Shown here one piece after another: positions 15,528 through 24,439 of a stretch of 64,000 nt of DNA. Each line of letters starts with the position of its first letter. Within the stretch, counting starts at the first letter, position 1. Source of the stretch: Aquimarina brevivitae (GTDB lineage Bacteria; Bacteroidota; Bacteroidia; Flavobacteriales; Flavobacteriaceae). The notes below the pieces were generated by a model, which did no database searches, had not been told where the DNA came from, and worked only from the letters and a program-made list of their open reading frames with translations. Position numbers and translations under genes: made by a program. The stretch spans positions 124,001 through 188,000 of the forward strand of contig NZ_SGXE01000001.1 in the NCBI RefSeq assembly GCF_004216895.1, read 5' to 3'.

Positions 15528-16238
15528 ATGAAAAAACTAACTAACCTATTCACATTAATCGTCTTTATTTTTGGAGCTACCCTTTTAGGTTCGTGTGACA
15601 ATTTACAAACCGGTGACCAAAGCGCCCAACTAGCAGACTACAAGAAAAAAATTGAGGAATATGAAAAAACCATTGCTAGTTTAAAAGAACGACTTGAATC
15701 CGAGCAAGGCAGTAAACCGGATAATATTATAACCTCTCGTTTTGCCAAAAACCTTTATGATAATTACACCACAAGAGCGGAGTGGATAAGCGAAACCGTT
15801 GGTGCCGATGGAGATGGTGAACGTTTTATGGCTACTAGATCGTTATACTATGACCTTAATGAATTATATAACTACTTAGCCTATGTTCGCAAACAATCTA
15901 GCGAAGCTAAGGTAAGACCATCGGGCGTACGCTTTTACTTTGGGATCTATCCTGAGGATTATGTTAGAGACCGATCGAAAAATTACGCTAAGCGCACTAC
16001 CTTTTTTATAGCTCCAACCGTAGCACGAAAGATGAATGATAAAGTCGTGCACTTAGGGTATACTCTAGATAATGATTTTAACGTACAACTGTTATCAGAA
16101 ACTATAGGAGTAGATCAATTCGGTAAAGCAAGAATGCAAAAAGGAAGCTTGTTTAATTTCAACCTGTTTCAGGAGTTGGATGAAAAAAACAGTTTAATTG
16201 CTAATGAAATGGGAAGTTCACCTCCGATAGGAAAATAA
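15528..16238 (+). CDS. Lipoprotein, intact paralogue of the 13493 pseudogene
   Basis: 236 residues. Lipoprotein signal FIFGATLLGSCDN (Cys about 24), a short coiled coil (YKKKIEEYEKTIASLKERLE, about 38-60), then the family domain with YDNYTTRAEW, LYNYLAYVRKQ, SGVRFYFGIYPED and RTTFFIAPT, ending in SSPPIGK. The 13493 protein has this domain twice. The protein is predicted to sit on the periplasmic or outer-membrane face. It is followed 13 bases later by a membrane protein, a histidine kinase and a response regulator, so it may be their sensor lipoprotein; this is inference from order only. Confidence 0.7.
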   Translation: MKKLTNLFTLIVFIFGATLLGSCDNLQTGDQSAQLADYKKKIEEYEKTIASLKERLESEQGSKPDNIITSRFAKNLYDNYTTRAEWISETVGADGDGERFMATRSLYYDLNELYNYLAYVRKQSSEAKVRPSGVRFYFGIYPEDYVRDRSKNYAKRTTFFIAPTVARKMNDKVVHLGYTLDNDFNVQLLSETIGVDQFGKARMQKGSLFNFNLFQELDEKNSLIANEMGSSPPIGK

Positions 16239-16251
16239 CTCTGAATAGCTT

Positions 16252-16893
16252 TTGGGAATTTTACGATATATCGGATTATTATTTGAGCTTCTAGCTCTAA
16301 TCACAGCGGTAATTTATTTCTATAAATATAAGAACACTGCATTAAGGTACTTTTTGCTCTTATTAGCTTATATATTCTTAAACGACTCGCTAGGTATGTT
16401 TGTAAGAGAATATATAACTGATTACAATGCAGTACTATATAATAGCTATTATGTAATTAATTTCTCTTTCTGGTTTTTACTTTATAGATATTACCTGAAA
16501 ATTACATTCAACAAAAAAATTGTTTTGAGCTTTTTTTTGATTTACATAATTTCTTTTATTATAAATGGCTTCTTCGAAAACTATCTTATCGATTATCAAA
16601 GACTACCATATATTATTGCTGCATTATTTTTAATAATTACAATTGTTATTTACTTCATAGAAGTATTAAATTCTCAAAAAGTATTACATACAAAAAACAA
16701 TCTTTTATTTTGGATAAGTGTGGGTTTACTAATCTATTATGTTGGTAATCTCCCTTTCAGAATACTCAGAAATTATTATATACAGTTAGCAGATGCTACA
16801 ATATTATTCTTGGTAAATTTTGTGTTAACAGTAGTACTTAATTCTTGTTTTATAATTGGATTTATATGGAGCAACAAGAAACAGCAATTTTAA
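16252..16893 (+). CDS. Polytopic membrane protein upstream of a histidine kinase
   Basis: 213 residues with about six to seven hydrophobic helices (5-23, 28-47, 58-80, 86-106, 115-135, 148-168, 180-205) and little soluble sequence. The start is TTG at 16252, 13 bases after the previous stop; no ATG precedes the first helix. It overlaps the kinase gene by 28 bases, which indicates translational coupling and a likely role as sensor or partner of that kinase. No family recognised. Confidence 0.6.
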   Translation: MGILRYIGLLFELLALITAVIYFYKYKNTALRYFLLLLAYIFLNDSLGMFVREYITDYNAVLYNSYYVINFSFWFLLYRYYLKITFNKKIVLSFFLIYIISFIINGFFENYLIDYQRLPYIIAALFLIITIVIYFIEVLNSQKVLHTKNNLLFWISVGLLIYYVGNLPFRILRNYYIQLADATILFLVNFVLTVVLNSCFIIGFIWSNKKQQF

Positions 16894-17666
16894 TCGCAAG
16901 TATTGTACTTGTGGTAATTATAATTTTATTGATTTTTTTGTTTTTGATTTTTCAAAAACGAAAGAACAGCTTGTTGCTTCAACAGCGCGAAGCAAAACGA
17001 GAATTTGAGCGAGCCATTGCGCAAACACAAATAGAAATACGAGAGGAAACCCTGCGCAACATCAGCTGGGAGTTGCACGATAATATCGGTCAACTCCTAA
17101 CACTGGCAAAAATACAGATTGGTATTGCGCAGGGTCAACCCGAAAAACTACAAGAAGTTACAGACACCATAACCAAGAGCTTAACGGAATTGCGATCGTT
17201 ATCAAAACTGATCAATCCTGATGCGATTAAAAGCCTATCGCTTAGCGAAGCCATCCGACTCGAGATTGAACGCTTTAATCGACTGCAATTCATTGAAGCG
17301 TCTATGACCGGTAATAGTGAGGTGCGTAAGCTAGATAGCCAGGAAGAAATCGTATTGTTTAGGATTTTACAAGAATTTTTTACCAACACTATCAAGCATT
17401 CTAAAGCAACCAAATTAACCGTACATACTACTTTTACCAAAGATAAAATAGAAATCAAAGCAGAAGATAATGGCGTTGGCTTTGATATTACCAATACCAA
17501 AACCAAACAAGGTATTGGACTGTGTAATATTCAAAACAGAGGCAAACTGATAGGTGCAGAAATTGGCTTACATTCTGAAATTGGTAAAGGAACCTCTATC
17601 AAATTGGTATATTTTTACAAACAAAAACCAGAAACAAGCCCTAAGCTTAGCATTATTGAAACTTAG
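16866..17666 (+). CDS. Sensor histidine kinase (HisKA_3 / LytS-NarX type)
   Basis: 266 residues from the ATG at 16866 (MEQQETAILIASIVL). One membrane helix (about 8-30), then the HisKA_3 dimerisation helix with ISWELHDNIGQLLTLAKIQI (phospho-acceptor His71), and a HATPase_c domain with N-box EFFTNTIKHSKA, G1 EDNGVGFD and G2 QGIGLCNIQNRGKLIG. No extracellular sensor loop is present, so input probably comes from the overlapping membrane protein upstream or the lipoprotein at 15528. The response regulator gene follows after 149 bases. An upstream TTG at 16845 would only add seven residues. Confidence 0.85.
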   Translation: MEQQETAILIASIVLVVIIILLIFLFLIFQKRKNSLLLQQREAKREFERAIAQTQIEIREETLRNISWELHDNIGQLLTLAKIQIGIAQGQPEKLQEVTDTITKSLTELRSLSKLINPDAIKSLSLSEAIRLEIERFNRLQFIEASMTGNSEVRKLDSQEEIVLFRILQEFFTNTIKHSKATKLTVHTTFTKDKIEIKAEDNGVGFDITNTKTKQGIGLCNIQNRGKLIGAEIGLHSEIGKGTSIKLVYFYKQKPETSPKLSIIET

Positions 17667-17815
17667 CATTTTTTATAAACGTTGAACTGTTTTACTTGAT
17701 ATTAATAAGGAAAGCGATACACTAAAGCACTAAACCAATAACTCAGCGATGTGTTATGATCCAATAGACTAACTATAAAAACCGATCATAATCATCTTCA
17801 TCAAAACACACAATC

Positions 17816-18454
17816 ATGAATTACTCCGTAGTCATAGTAGAAGATCACATCTTATTATCCCAGGCATTATCTGGGTTAGTAGATGGTTTCGAAAAGTTTA
17901 AAGTTCTTTACATCTGTAAAAATGGAAAAGAATTGCTAACGCGATTTAAAGATCCTAAAAATATACCAGACATCGTACTTATGGATATCAATATGCCCAT
18001 TATGAATGGCTTAGAAACCACGGCAGTACTCAAAGAAGAGTATCCTGATGTAAAGGTGCTGGCTCTATCTGTAGAAGAAGATGAAAAAACAATACTCAAA
18101 ATGCTCAGAGCCGGTGCTAAAGGCTATCTACTAAAAGACACCGAAAAAAGTATCCTTGAAAATGCCCTTGTTGAAGTACAGGAAACCGGATTCTATCATA
18201 CAAAAAACGTAACCAACCTTTTACTGGGATCTCTTAATCCTAAAGAAGAAAATAAAGTTGCGCTGAAGGAACGCGAATTGGAATTCATCAAACACGCGTG
18301 TACAGAAAAAACCTATAAAGAAATTGCTAGTGATATGTGCCTAAGTCCAAAAACCATTGAAGGTTATCGAGATTCTATTTTTGAAAAGCTAAATCTCAAA
18401 AACAGAACAGGCTTGGTGATATATGCGATTAAAAATAAAATTTTTGTGCCCTAG
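17816..18454 (+). CDS. Response regulator, NarL/LuxR family
   Basis: 212 residues. Receiver domain with acidic pair VVIVEDH, phospho-acceptor Asp57 (VLMDINMPIMNG) and Lys in GYLLKD. C-terminal LuxR-type helix-turn-helix (LKERELEFIKHACTEKTYKE, then IASDMCLSPKTIEGYRDSIF). It forms a two-component pair with the histidine kinase at 16866. No target promoter is identifiable from this window. Confidence 0.88.
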   Translation: MNYSVVIVEDHILLSQALSGLVDGFEKFKVLYICKNGKELLTRFKDPKNIPDIVLMDINMPIMNGLETTAVLKEEYPDVKVLALSVEEDEKTILKMLRAGAKGYLLKDTEKSILENALVEVQETGFYHTKNVTNLLLGSLNPKEENKVALKERELEFIKHACTEKTYKEIASDMCLSPKTIEGYRDSIFEKLNLKNRTGLVIYAIKNKIFVP

Positions 18455-18643
18455 ATAAATGATATAAATGACAATGAAAAGTAAGTTTGGCGCGTTTATT
18501 GCTTTAGGCAGGTTTATTAGCTGTAACTTTTAAGAAAAAGTTAAGACTAATAAATAACCAATTGTCAATAAACTAACCATCTATGCGCTTATAAGTACTT
18601 TGTTTTTACTTATTTTTGTAGATGTAGGAATATCATCACATTT

Positions 18644-20107
18644 ATGTTAAAGCAACAACTTAATTTTAAACTTTCTCAAAAATTATCCCCTCAGCAGATT
18701 CAGTTAATGAAACTGATTCAGTTACCTACACAGGCTTTTGAACAAAAACTGAAGCAAGAGTTAGAGGAAAATCCAGCATTAGACAGCGGTAAAGATCAAA
18801 CAGACGAATACGACTATGAGGATCCCTATGCCAATGACCAAAATGATGATGACTATGGGTCGGAAACGATAGAAACTGAAATTAATGTAGACGAATACCT
18901 TAGCGACGACGAGATACCAAGTTATCGCCTAAGTACAAACAACTATAGCGCTGACGATGATGAAAAAAGTGTACCTTATGCTTCTGGTACCACCTTTCAT
19001 CAGCATTTGGTGGAGCAGTTAAATACGTATAGACTAGATGAAGAGCGAAGAGCAATTGCTGAATTCTTAGTGGGTAGTATTGACGAGAGTGGCTATATAA
19101 GGCGAAATGTTGCCGATATCTTAGATGATTTGGCATTTACACAAAATGTATACACTACCGAAGACAAGATCGAAGAGGTTTTCAAAATAGTCCATCAATT
19201 AGACCCTGCTGGCGTAGGCGCCAGAGATTTAAAAGAGTGCTTGTTAATTCAGCTAGAGCGCAAGGATAAAACGATTGCTATCAAATTGGCCACTGATATG
19301 ATCAGAAACGCCTTTGATCACTTTAGTAAAAAACATTACGACAAACTGTTGTCCAAATTTGATATTGAAGAAGAACAACTCAAAGAAGCGATTGAAGAAA
19401 TAGAGCATCTTAATCCCAAACCTGGTGGGTCTTATTCGGGTAATACACGTATAGTAGAACACGTAGTTCCAGATTTTACGATTCGAATCGTTGACGGAGA
19501 ATTAGAATTATCACTCAATGGTAGAAACGCTCCAGAATTACACGTATCTAAAGAGTATAATAATATGCTCCAGGCGTATAAAGCAAGCAAAGAAAAATCT
19601 AAATCTCAAAAAGATGCAGTACTTTTCATCAAGCAAAAATTAGATGCCGCAAAATGGTTTATTGAAGCAGTAAGGCAACGACAACAGACTTTATTTGTTA
19701 CCATGAGCGCTATTATGCACTATCAAAAGGAATATTTCTTAACGGGAGATGAAAGAAACCTAAAACCAATGATCCTTAAGGATATTGCTGATGAGATTGA
19801 GATGGATGTTAGTACGGTATCAAGAGTAGCCAATAGTAAATATGTAGACACTCCCTATGGGACAAAGCTCATAAAAGATTTCTTTTCAGAATCGATGACT
19901 AACACCGAAGGCGAAGAGGTATCCACCCGAGAAATCAAAAAAATTCTTGAAATCACTATCGGCGAAGAGGATAAGAAAAAACCGCTAACGGATGAAAAGT
20001 TAGCCAAAATTTTAAAAGAAAAAGGATACCCAATAGCGAGGAGAACCGTAGCCAAATACAGGGAGCAATTGGACCTACCCGTAGCACGATTAAGAAAAAA
20101 GATTTAA
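18644..20107 (+). CDS. rpoN: RNA polymerase sigma-54 factor
   Basis: 487 residues, normal for RpoN. Region I is present (LSPQQIQLMKLIQLPTQAFE, with ELEENPAL), the acidic region II (about 50-110) follows, then the core-binding region (LDPAGVGARDLKECLLIQLE), the helix-turn-helix (LKDIADEIEMDVSTVSRVAN) and the RpoN box variant ARRTVAKYREQLDLPVARLR near the C-terminus. It directs transcription with enhancer-dependent activators; none is encoded in this window. The stop codon overlaps the ATG of the next gene by one base. A TATTTTTG at 18611 could serve as -7 element. Confidence 0.95.
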   Translation: MLKQQLNFKLSQKLSPQQIQLMKLIQLPTQAFEQKLKQELEENPALDSGKDQTDEYDYEDPYANDQNDDDYGSETIETEINVDEYLSDDEIPSYRLSTNNYSADDDEKSVPYASGTTFHQHLVEQLNTYRLDEERRAIAEFLVGSIDESGYIRRNVADILDDLAFTQNVYTTEDKIEEVFKIVHQLDPAGVGARDLKECLLIQLERKDKTIAIKLATDMIRNAFDHFSKKHYDKLLSKFDIEEEQLKEAIEEIEHLNPKPGGSYSGNTRIVEHVVPDFTIRIVDGELELSLNGRNAPELHVSKEYNNMLQAYKASKEKSKSQKDAVLFIKQKLDAAKWFIEAVRQRQQTLFVTMSAIMHYQKEYFLTGDERNLKPMILKDIADEIEMDVSTVSRVANSKYVDTPYGTKLIKDFFSESMTNTEGEEVSTREIKKILEITIGEEDKKKPLTDEKLAKILKEKGYPIARRTVAKYREQLDLPVARLRKKI

Positions 20108-20712
20108 TGAATTTCTTTCTAAAAAGCTTTTCATACCTATTACACCCTATTTTAATGCCTTTATTAGGTGCTATTATCTATTTTGCAGCTGCACCTAGGT
20201 TTATTCCTGATGAGATCATTAGCGCTAAAATATTTGGCCTAGTAGTGATTACCATCTTTACCCCAATTGTATTATATTTTTTTCTAAAAAGTTCAGGTGC
20301 CATTTCATCTCCGCATTTAGAAGAAGTAAAACAACGTAAAATTCCATTATTACTACAATCCATACTGCTCATTGTAGTTATTAAATTAATTATTGATATC
20401 TATCATTATCCTGAATTATATTACTTCTTTCTAGGAGCCTTATTTTCTTCTTTAAGTGCCATTTTTGTAATCTTTTTTAACATCAAAGCCAGTCTACACA
20501 TGGTTGGAATTTCTGCAGTTACCATGTTTACGGTTGCCTTGAGTATTCATTTCAGTATTAACCTTACTGCACTCATCGCCATACTTATGGTGGCTAATGG
20601 TCTTGTCGCTACATCTAGGCTACATATGAAAGCACATACCAATCTCGAGTTAATCTTAGGAATTCTTATTGGTATCTTACCCCAATTAACCCTAATAAAC
20701 TTATGGTTATAA
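20107..20712 (+). CDS. PAP2-like integral membrane protein
   Basis: 201 residues with about six membrane helices. The last part, SRLHMKAHTNLELILGI, resembles the third PAP2 phosphatase motif (SR-x5-H) but has Glu in place of the usual Asp. KASLHMVG resembles the second motif and VKQRKIP the first, only loosely. It is therefore a divergent PAP2-type protein whose phosphatase activity is uncertain. It is translationally coupled to rpoN (one-base overlap), a linkage often seen in Flavobacteriia. It ends converging with the beta-barrel gene, overlapping it by 6 bases. Confidence 0.6.
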   Translation: MNFFLKSFSYLLHPILMPLLGAIIYFAAAPRFIPDEIISAKIFGLVVITIFTPIVLYFFLKSSGAISSPHLEEVKQRKIPLLLQSILLIVVIKLIIDIYHYPELYYFFLGALFSSLSAIFVIFFNIKASLHMVGISAVTMFTVALSIHFSINLTALIAILMVANGLVATSRLHMKAHTNLELILGILIGILPQLTLINLWL

Positions 20713-21423
20713 AATATAAAATAAGAGACCTATCTTAAATGCATTGAGCCCAACAGCTTCACCACTTTCTAAGGTAGCATTATCATTAAATAAAGGATTG
20801 ATCCCATAATGAAAATAGAAATTTACAGTATTCCATCCCAATGATAAGGTAAGGGACATACGGAGTCGCTCTAATTCATCCAGCTGCGTTTGCTTAATGG
20901 TATTAGAGCCATCTACAAATACTGAATTAAAATAATAGATATAACCTAGCTTAAACCCAGTATAAATTCGATAAAAGCGATGATCCTGAGGCGTTGATGT
21001 TCTCCATCGTAACTCTAAAGGAGCTTCAATAATATGCGTATAAAAACGATTACGATCATATGCTACACCTCTTAAATTACTAAATATACTTTCCTCAGTT
21101 CCTTCGCGCTCGCCGATAAATAGATTTTGTCCATAGGAATTAAAAGAATATCCTATTCCTAAACCAATAGCAACATTGCGTCTTTTGTTAATCGGCATAT
21201 CTCTTATAAAACCGATATGTAAACCACCACTTAGTCCAGACTGGTCAATACCAGAAGGCTTATTAAGCAATAAATTAAAAGTGAAACCGAAATAAAACTG
21301 ATCCTCTCTATATAAGGAATCGGCACTTTTAATAAACAAAGAATCAGAGACTCTTCTTTCTTGTCCACAAAGTGAACTTAATGAAAGTATACAAAGTAGT
21401 ATGCATATAAATCTAAGCATCAT
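20707..21423 (-). CDS. PorT-like outer-membrane beta-barrel protein
   Basis: 238 residues. Signal peptide MMLRFICILLCILSLSSLCG, then alternating amphipathic strands with many Tyr/Phe/Gly (YFGFTFNLLLNKPSG, VAIGLGIGYSFNSYGQN, YRIYTGFKLGYIYYFN) and a final strand ending in aromatic-rich FKIGLLFYIL, all typical of a small outer-membrane barrel of the PorT/OmpW-like kind. It lies downstream of two exbD genes. It is not clearly the T9SS PorT, which is normally linked to ubiE. Confidence 0.65.
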   Translation of the reverse strand: MMLRFICILLCILSLSSLCGQERRVSDSLFIKSADSLYREDQFYFGFTFNLLLNKPSGIDQSGLSGGLHIGFIRDMPINKRRNVAIGLGIGYSFNSYGQNLFIGEREGTEESIFSNLRGVAYDRNRFYTHIIEAPLELRWRTSTPQDHRFYRIYTGFKLGYIYYFNSVFVDGSNTIKQTQLDELERLRMSLTLSLGWNTVNFYFHYGINPLFNDNATLESGEAVGLNAFKIGLLFYIL

Positions 21424-21534
21424 ATCTAAGGGTAAAGAATTTGCCCAAGCACAAATAATGTATGTTTATTCTTTTAATAAAAGTAAGTATTAAAATATAA
21501 TTATAAGTTAGTAACTTTTTATTCATAGGCACAT

Positions 21535-21574
21535 AAAAAAAGTCATTCACAAGATCTATGAATGACTTTTTTTT
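21535..21574 (-). terminator. Terminator of the exbB-exbD cluster (works on both strands)
   Basis: A-run plus GTCATTCA / TGAATGAC plus eight T around a 9-base loop. It lies 20 bases after the stop of the last exbD gene, with the T-run on either strand. Confidence 0.8.
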
Positions 21575-21593
21575 ATAGATTAAAGAAAAGAAC

Positions 21594-22076
21594 TTACTTT
21601 AAATTATCGGCTGCATCACCAATTCTGGTGGTATAGTTAATTTTTAAAGCCTGTACTTCTCTTAATTCTTTCTTGATATCTCCTACGAGTCCCATGTTTG
21701 TTTCACCGTCTACTTTAAGCGCAGTAATCAAAAATGGAATTTCCTCTTCTCTTTTAGATGCACGCTCAGCAAGAACGAATGGAGCAATCTCCTCAATCTC
21801 AGCAAATTTATCATTCAACTGAATTCTTGCTTGTGTACCTGCACTACTTTTATATCGAGAACTTGGTTTACCAGCATAGATATACATTACTAGATTCTTT
21901 TTATCTAGTTTTTCTACTTGATTTGCTACCGGTAATTTATTTTCGATCATCAGCGTATTTTCTCGCATTACCGTAGCCACCATAAAGAAAAATAACAACA
22001 TAAAAACGATATCTGGTAAAGAAGCGGTAGATATAGCTGGTAAATCCCCACTTTTTTTCTTTTTAAACTTTGACAT
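21594..22076 (-). CDS. exbD: ExbD/TolR-family biopolymer transport protein (second copy)
   Basis: 160 residues. A Lys-rich cytosolic start, one membrane helix containing the conserved Asp (LPDIVFMLLFFFMVAT, Asp about 22), and a periplasmic domain with the family's strand pattern. It works with ExbB as a proton-driven motor that energises TonB or Tol-type outer-membrane processes. It is the last gene of a four-gene operon, 23 bases after the other exbD copy. Two different ExbD proteins with one ExbB is the usual Bacteroidetes arrangement. Confidence 0.85.
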   Translation of the reverse strand: MSKFKKKKSGDLPAISTASLPDIVFMLLFFFMVATVMRENTLMIENKLPVANQVEKLDKKNLVMYIYAGKPSSRYKSSAGTQARIQLNDKFAEIEEIAPFVLAERASKREEEIPFLITALKVDGETNMGLVGDIKKELREVQALKINYTTRIGDAADNLK

Positions 22077-22099
22077 AATCTTACTTTTTATGTTATAAA

Positions 22100-22708
22100 T
22101 TATTTCTTAGGTTCTGCTTCAGACAGCTTTTCAGGATATAATTCCTGAATTCTTTTAATCTGATCCTTTAATTTCTCCTTATTACCAGGATAGTTAACGT
22201 CATTAAGATCTTTCTCCATCTGAATGAAGGTCTTATTATATAACTGCATTGCTACTCGATTACGCAATTCATTATATGCCGCAACTAATTCATTTTGTAC
22301 GGCAATATACGTAGCATATGAAGTCTCTCTATTATTTCTTAGAGAAATAACTGCCTTAGTTGGATTATCGGAAGAAGCTGGATCTTTAGCTCCTTGACAA
22401 TAGTTGCAAGCGTCATCTCCTTTACCTCCACCGTTATCCAGAAAGGCAACTGCCGCAGCTCTAAGTTCACTTAATTCCATTGGCGCTTCTTCTACCAATA
22501 AATCATTGTTTTTATTCACTTCGACAACGAATATATTTTTCTCTTTAAGAATCGGTGGTTTCTCCTGTTCATCTACAGGAGGCGGAAGTTTACGGCTAAT
22601 ACCGCTATCCGTCTCAATTGTAGTTGTAACCAGGAAAAATATTAGAAGAAGAAACGCAATATCTGCCATAGATCCCGCATTAACTTCTGGTGCTGCTCTT
22701 CTTGCCAT
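22100..22708 (-). CDS. exbD: ExbD/TolR-family biopolymer transport protein (first copy)
   Basis: 202 residues, longer than the other copy. N-terminus MARRAAPEVNAGSMADIAFL with the membrane-embedded Asp (about 16), helix LLLIFFLVTTTI, then a periplasmic domain that carries an insert with CNYC (CxxC) at about 97-100 and an extra helical C-terminus (about 140-202). The CxxC insert may form a disulfide in the periplasm. It starts 1 base after the preceding gene's stop. Confidence 0.85.
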   Translation of the reverse strand: MARRAAPEVNAGSMADIAFLLLIFFLVTTTIETDSGISRKLPPPVDEQEKPPILKEKNIFVVEVNKNNDLLVEEAPMELSELRAAAVAFLDNGGGKGDDACNYCQGAKDPASSDNPTKAVISLRNNRETSYATYIAVQNELVAAYNELRNRVAMQLYNKTFIQMEKDLNDVNYPGNKEKLKDQIKRIQELYPEKLSEAEPKK

Positions 22709-22709
22709 A

Positions 22710-23183
22710 TTATTTACCTATTAATTTTCTTATTCCGGATAAAAACATCATTCCTACTGCTATCGCAGCTAAGAAATAAAACGCGTATAATCCTGCACCG
22801 ACCATTTTAGATCCACCTGCAGACAATACTTCTCCGTCTTTCATTGGTGTTTCAACACCATCCGCTAGGACATATCCTATACCTACTACGATTAAAAAAG
22901 CAACAATTCCAATTAGGGTATTCTTTAACCCTCCAGGATTTTTTGCTAACGTAGAAAATACAGATACTAAAGTTGCTATAATTACTAAAATAAATATAGC
23001 CCAAGTTAGGAAGTAAAGAGGGCTAACAGCCGGCTCTACTAACTCTAAAGGTAAGTCTCTCGCGTCAGTTACGCCATTCTCAGCTTCAAGATTACCTATA
23101 GTGTTGCTCATTACAAACCAAAGAACACCACCTAGTATACCAACAGCAAGAACTACGTATGTTAATATTTTTGAGATTTTCAT
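22710..23183 (-). CDS. Membrane protein of the exbB-exbD cluster
   Basis: 157 residues with four predicted membrane helices (about 7-26, 55-78, 90-112, 130-150). Short loops, and a small extracytoplasmic stretch after helix 1 (ENGVTDARDLPLELVEPAVS). No enzymatic motif. A gene of this kind regularly lies between exbB and exbD in Flavobacteriia, so it is probably an accessory subunit or assembly factor of the motor complex. Function unproven. Confidence 0.6.
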   Translation of the reverse strand: MKISKILTYVVLAVGILGGVLWFVMSNTIGNLEAENGVTDARDLPLELVEPAVSPLYFLTWAIFILVIIATLVSVFSTLAKNPGGLKNTLIGIVAFLIVVGIGYVLADGVETPMKDGEVLSAGGSKMVGAGLYAFYFLAAIAVGMMFLSGIRKLIGK

Positions 23184-23286
23184 GTATGTTTAATTTAAAA
23201 TCGAAACTTAAGTTTCCAGTTAATAATTATCAATTTGTAAACTAACTATACCTATTTAATCATAAGATATAGAGAACAAAGTATAA

Positions 23287-24090
23287 TTATTTTCTGTTTT
23301 TGTATGCTACTAACATATCGATTAATGTTATAGAAGCATCCTCCATATCATTAACGATTCTATCAATCTTCGCTACGATGTAGTTGTAAAAGATTTGTAA
23401 GATAATAGCAACGATAAGTCCAAATACCGTTGTAAGAAGTGCTACTTTAATACCTCCTGCAACTAGTGATGGCTGCATATCTCCTGCTGCTTCAATTTTA
23501 TCAAATGCTTGAATCATACCTATTACCGTACCCATAAACCCAAGCATCGGAGCAAGAGCAATAAATAAAGATACCCAAGATACATTCTTCTCTAATTGAC
23601 CCATTTGAACACCTCCGTAAGCAACAACAGCTTTTTCGGCAGCGTCAATGCTTTCATCAGCACGGTCAAGACCTTGATAATAAATAGATGCCACAGGTCC
23701 TTTTGTATTTCTACAAACTTCCTTAGCTGCTTCAACTCCTCCACTATTCAAAGCATCCTCAACATTTTGCTGAAGTTTCTTTGTGTTTGTAGTAGAAAGG
23801 TTCAAAAAGATAATTCTTTCGATTGCTATCGCAAGTCCTAGAATTAAACATAAAAGTACAATCCCCATGAACCCAGGTCCACCTTCAATAAAACGCTTTT
23901 TTAATTCTTGATGAAATGATAAATCATCAGTTGCGTCTTCTGCTGCAGCATCTTGCACTGCGGTTGTAGTTAAGGGAGCAATTGCTAATTGCACATTAGT
24001 CGATAATACCTGAGCAGGTGCAGTAGCTGCTTGTACGTTTCCAAAAGCCATTACTGCTGCGATTGCCAGAATAGAAAATAGTCTTTTCAT
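23287..24090 (-). CDS. exbB: MotA/TolQ/ExbB proton-channel protein
   Basis: 267 residues. It begins with an apparent cleavable signal peptide (FSILAIAAVMAFGNVQA) and a 40-residue Ala/Thr-rich linker, and then the three membrane helices of ExbB/TolQ. The signature region is ISWVSLFIALAPMLGFMGTV-like (NVSWVSLFIALAP, LGFMGTVIGMIQAF) with the conserved TVFGLIVAIILQIF helix. The signal peptide plus linker before helix 1 is a feature of many Bacteroidetes ExbB proteins. It is the first gene of the operon, 103 bases before the next gene. Confidence 0.88.
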   Translation of the reverse strand: MKRLFSILAIAAVMAFGNVQAATAPAQVLSTNVQLAIAPLTTTAVQDAAAEDATDDLSFHQELKKRFIEGGPGFMGIVLLCLILGLAIAIERIIFLNLSTTNTKKLQQNVEDALNSGGVEAAKEVCRNTKGPVASIYYQGLDRADESIDAAEKAVVAYGGVQMGQLEKNVSWVSLFIALAPMLGFMGTVIGMIQAFDKIEAAGDMQPSLVAGGIKVALLTTVFGLIVAIILQIFYNYIVAKIDRIVNDMEDASITLIDMLVAYKNRK

Positions 24091-24290
24091 TGCGCTGATT
24101 CTTAATTTTAATTAGTTAAAGTGTTAAAGATAAAAAAATATTATAAAATCCATAAAAATTTAATAATAATGCAGAAAGAAAGAGTAACACTTCCACTCCT
24201 TTCCACATGTAAAAACAGAAAGCAAAATGTTTTAGCGTTTAAAGTTTTTTTCCAAAAACACTACTAAATTGAAACACTTTCTTTACTCGC

Positions 24291-24377
24291 AGAGAGGAAG
24301 GGATTCGAACCCTCGATACGCTTTTGACGTATACACACTTTCCAGGCGTGCGCCTTCGACCACTCGGCCACCTCTCT
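24291..24377 (-). tRNA. tRNA-Ser (anticodon GGA)
   Basis: 87 bases on the minus strand. Acceptor stem AGAGAGG/CCTCTCT (7 bp), D-arm GGCCGAGTGGTC, anticodon loop CTGGAAA with GGA, a long variable arm (GTATACGTCAAAAGCGTAT region) typical of serine tRNA, and T-arm GAGGGTTCGAATCCCTT. CCA is not encoded. It occupies the 349-base gap between exbB and ansA; the rest of that gap shows no gene. Confidence 0.95.
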
Positions 24378-24439
24378 AGTTTCCCTAAAAATGGTTGGGC
24401 AAATAACAAAAAAAATATAAGCTACTAAAATTTGAGGCG

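Noticed and set aside
17748-17760. 13-base match GATGTGTTATGAT with 28956-28968, inside promoter site B
   Set aside because: It lies in the variable spacer of the promoter motif and lacks both conserved blocks. Chance match.
20707-21423. T9SS PorT gene
   Set aside because: The barrel is PorT-like, but canonical porT is linked to ubiE, and no T9SS genes are near. Kept as a generic barrel protein.
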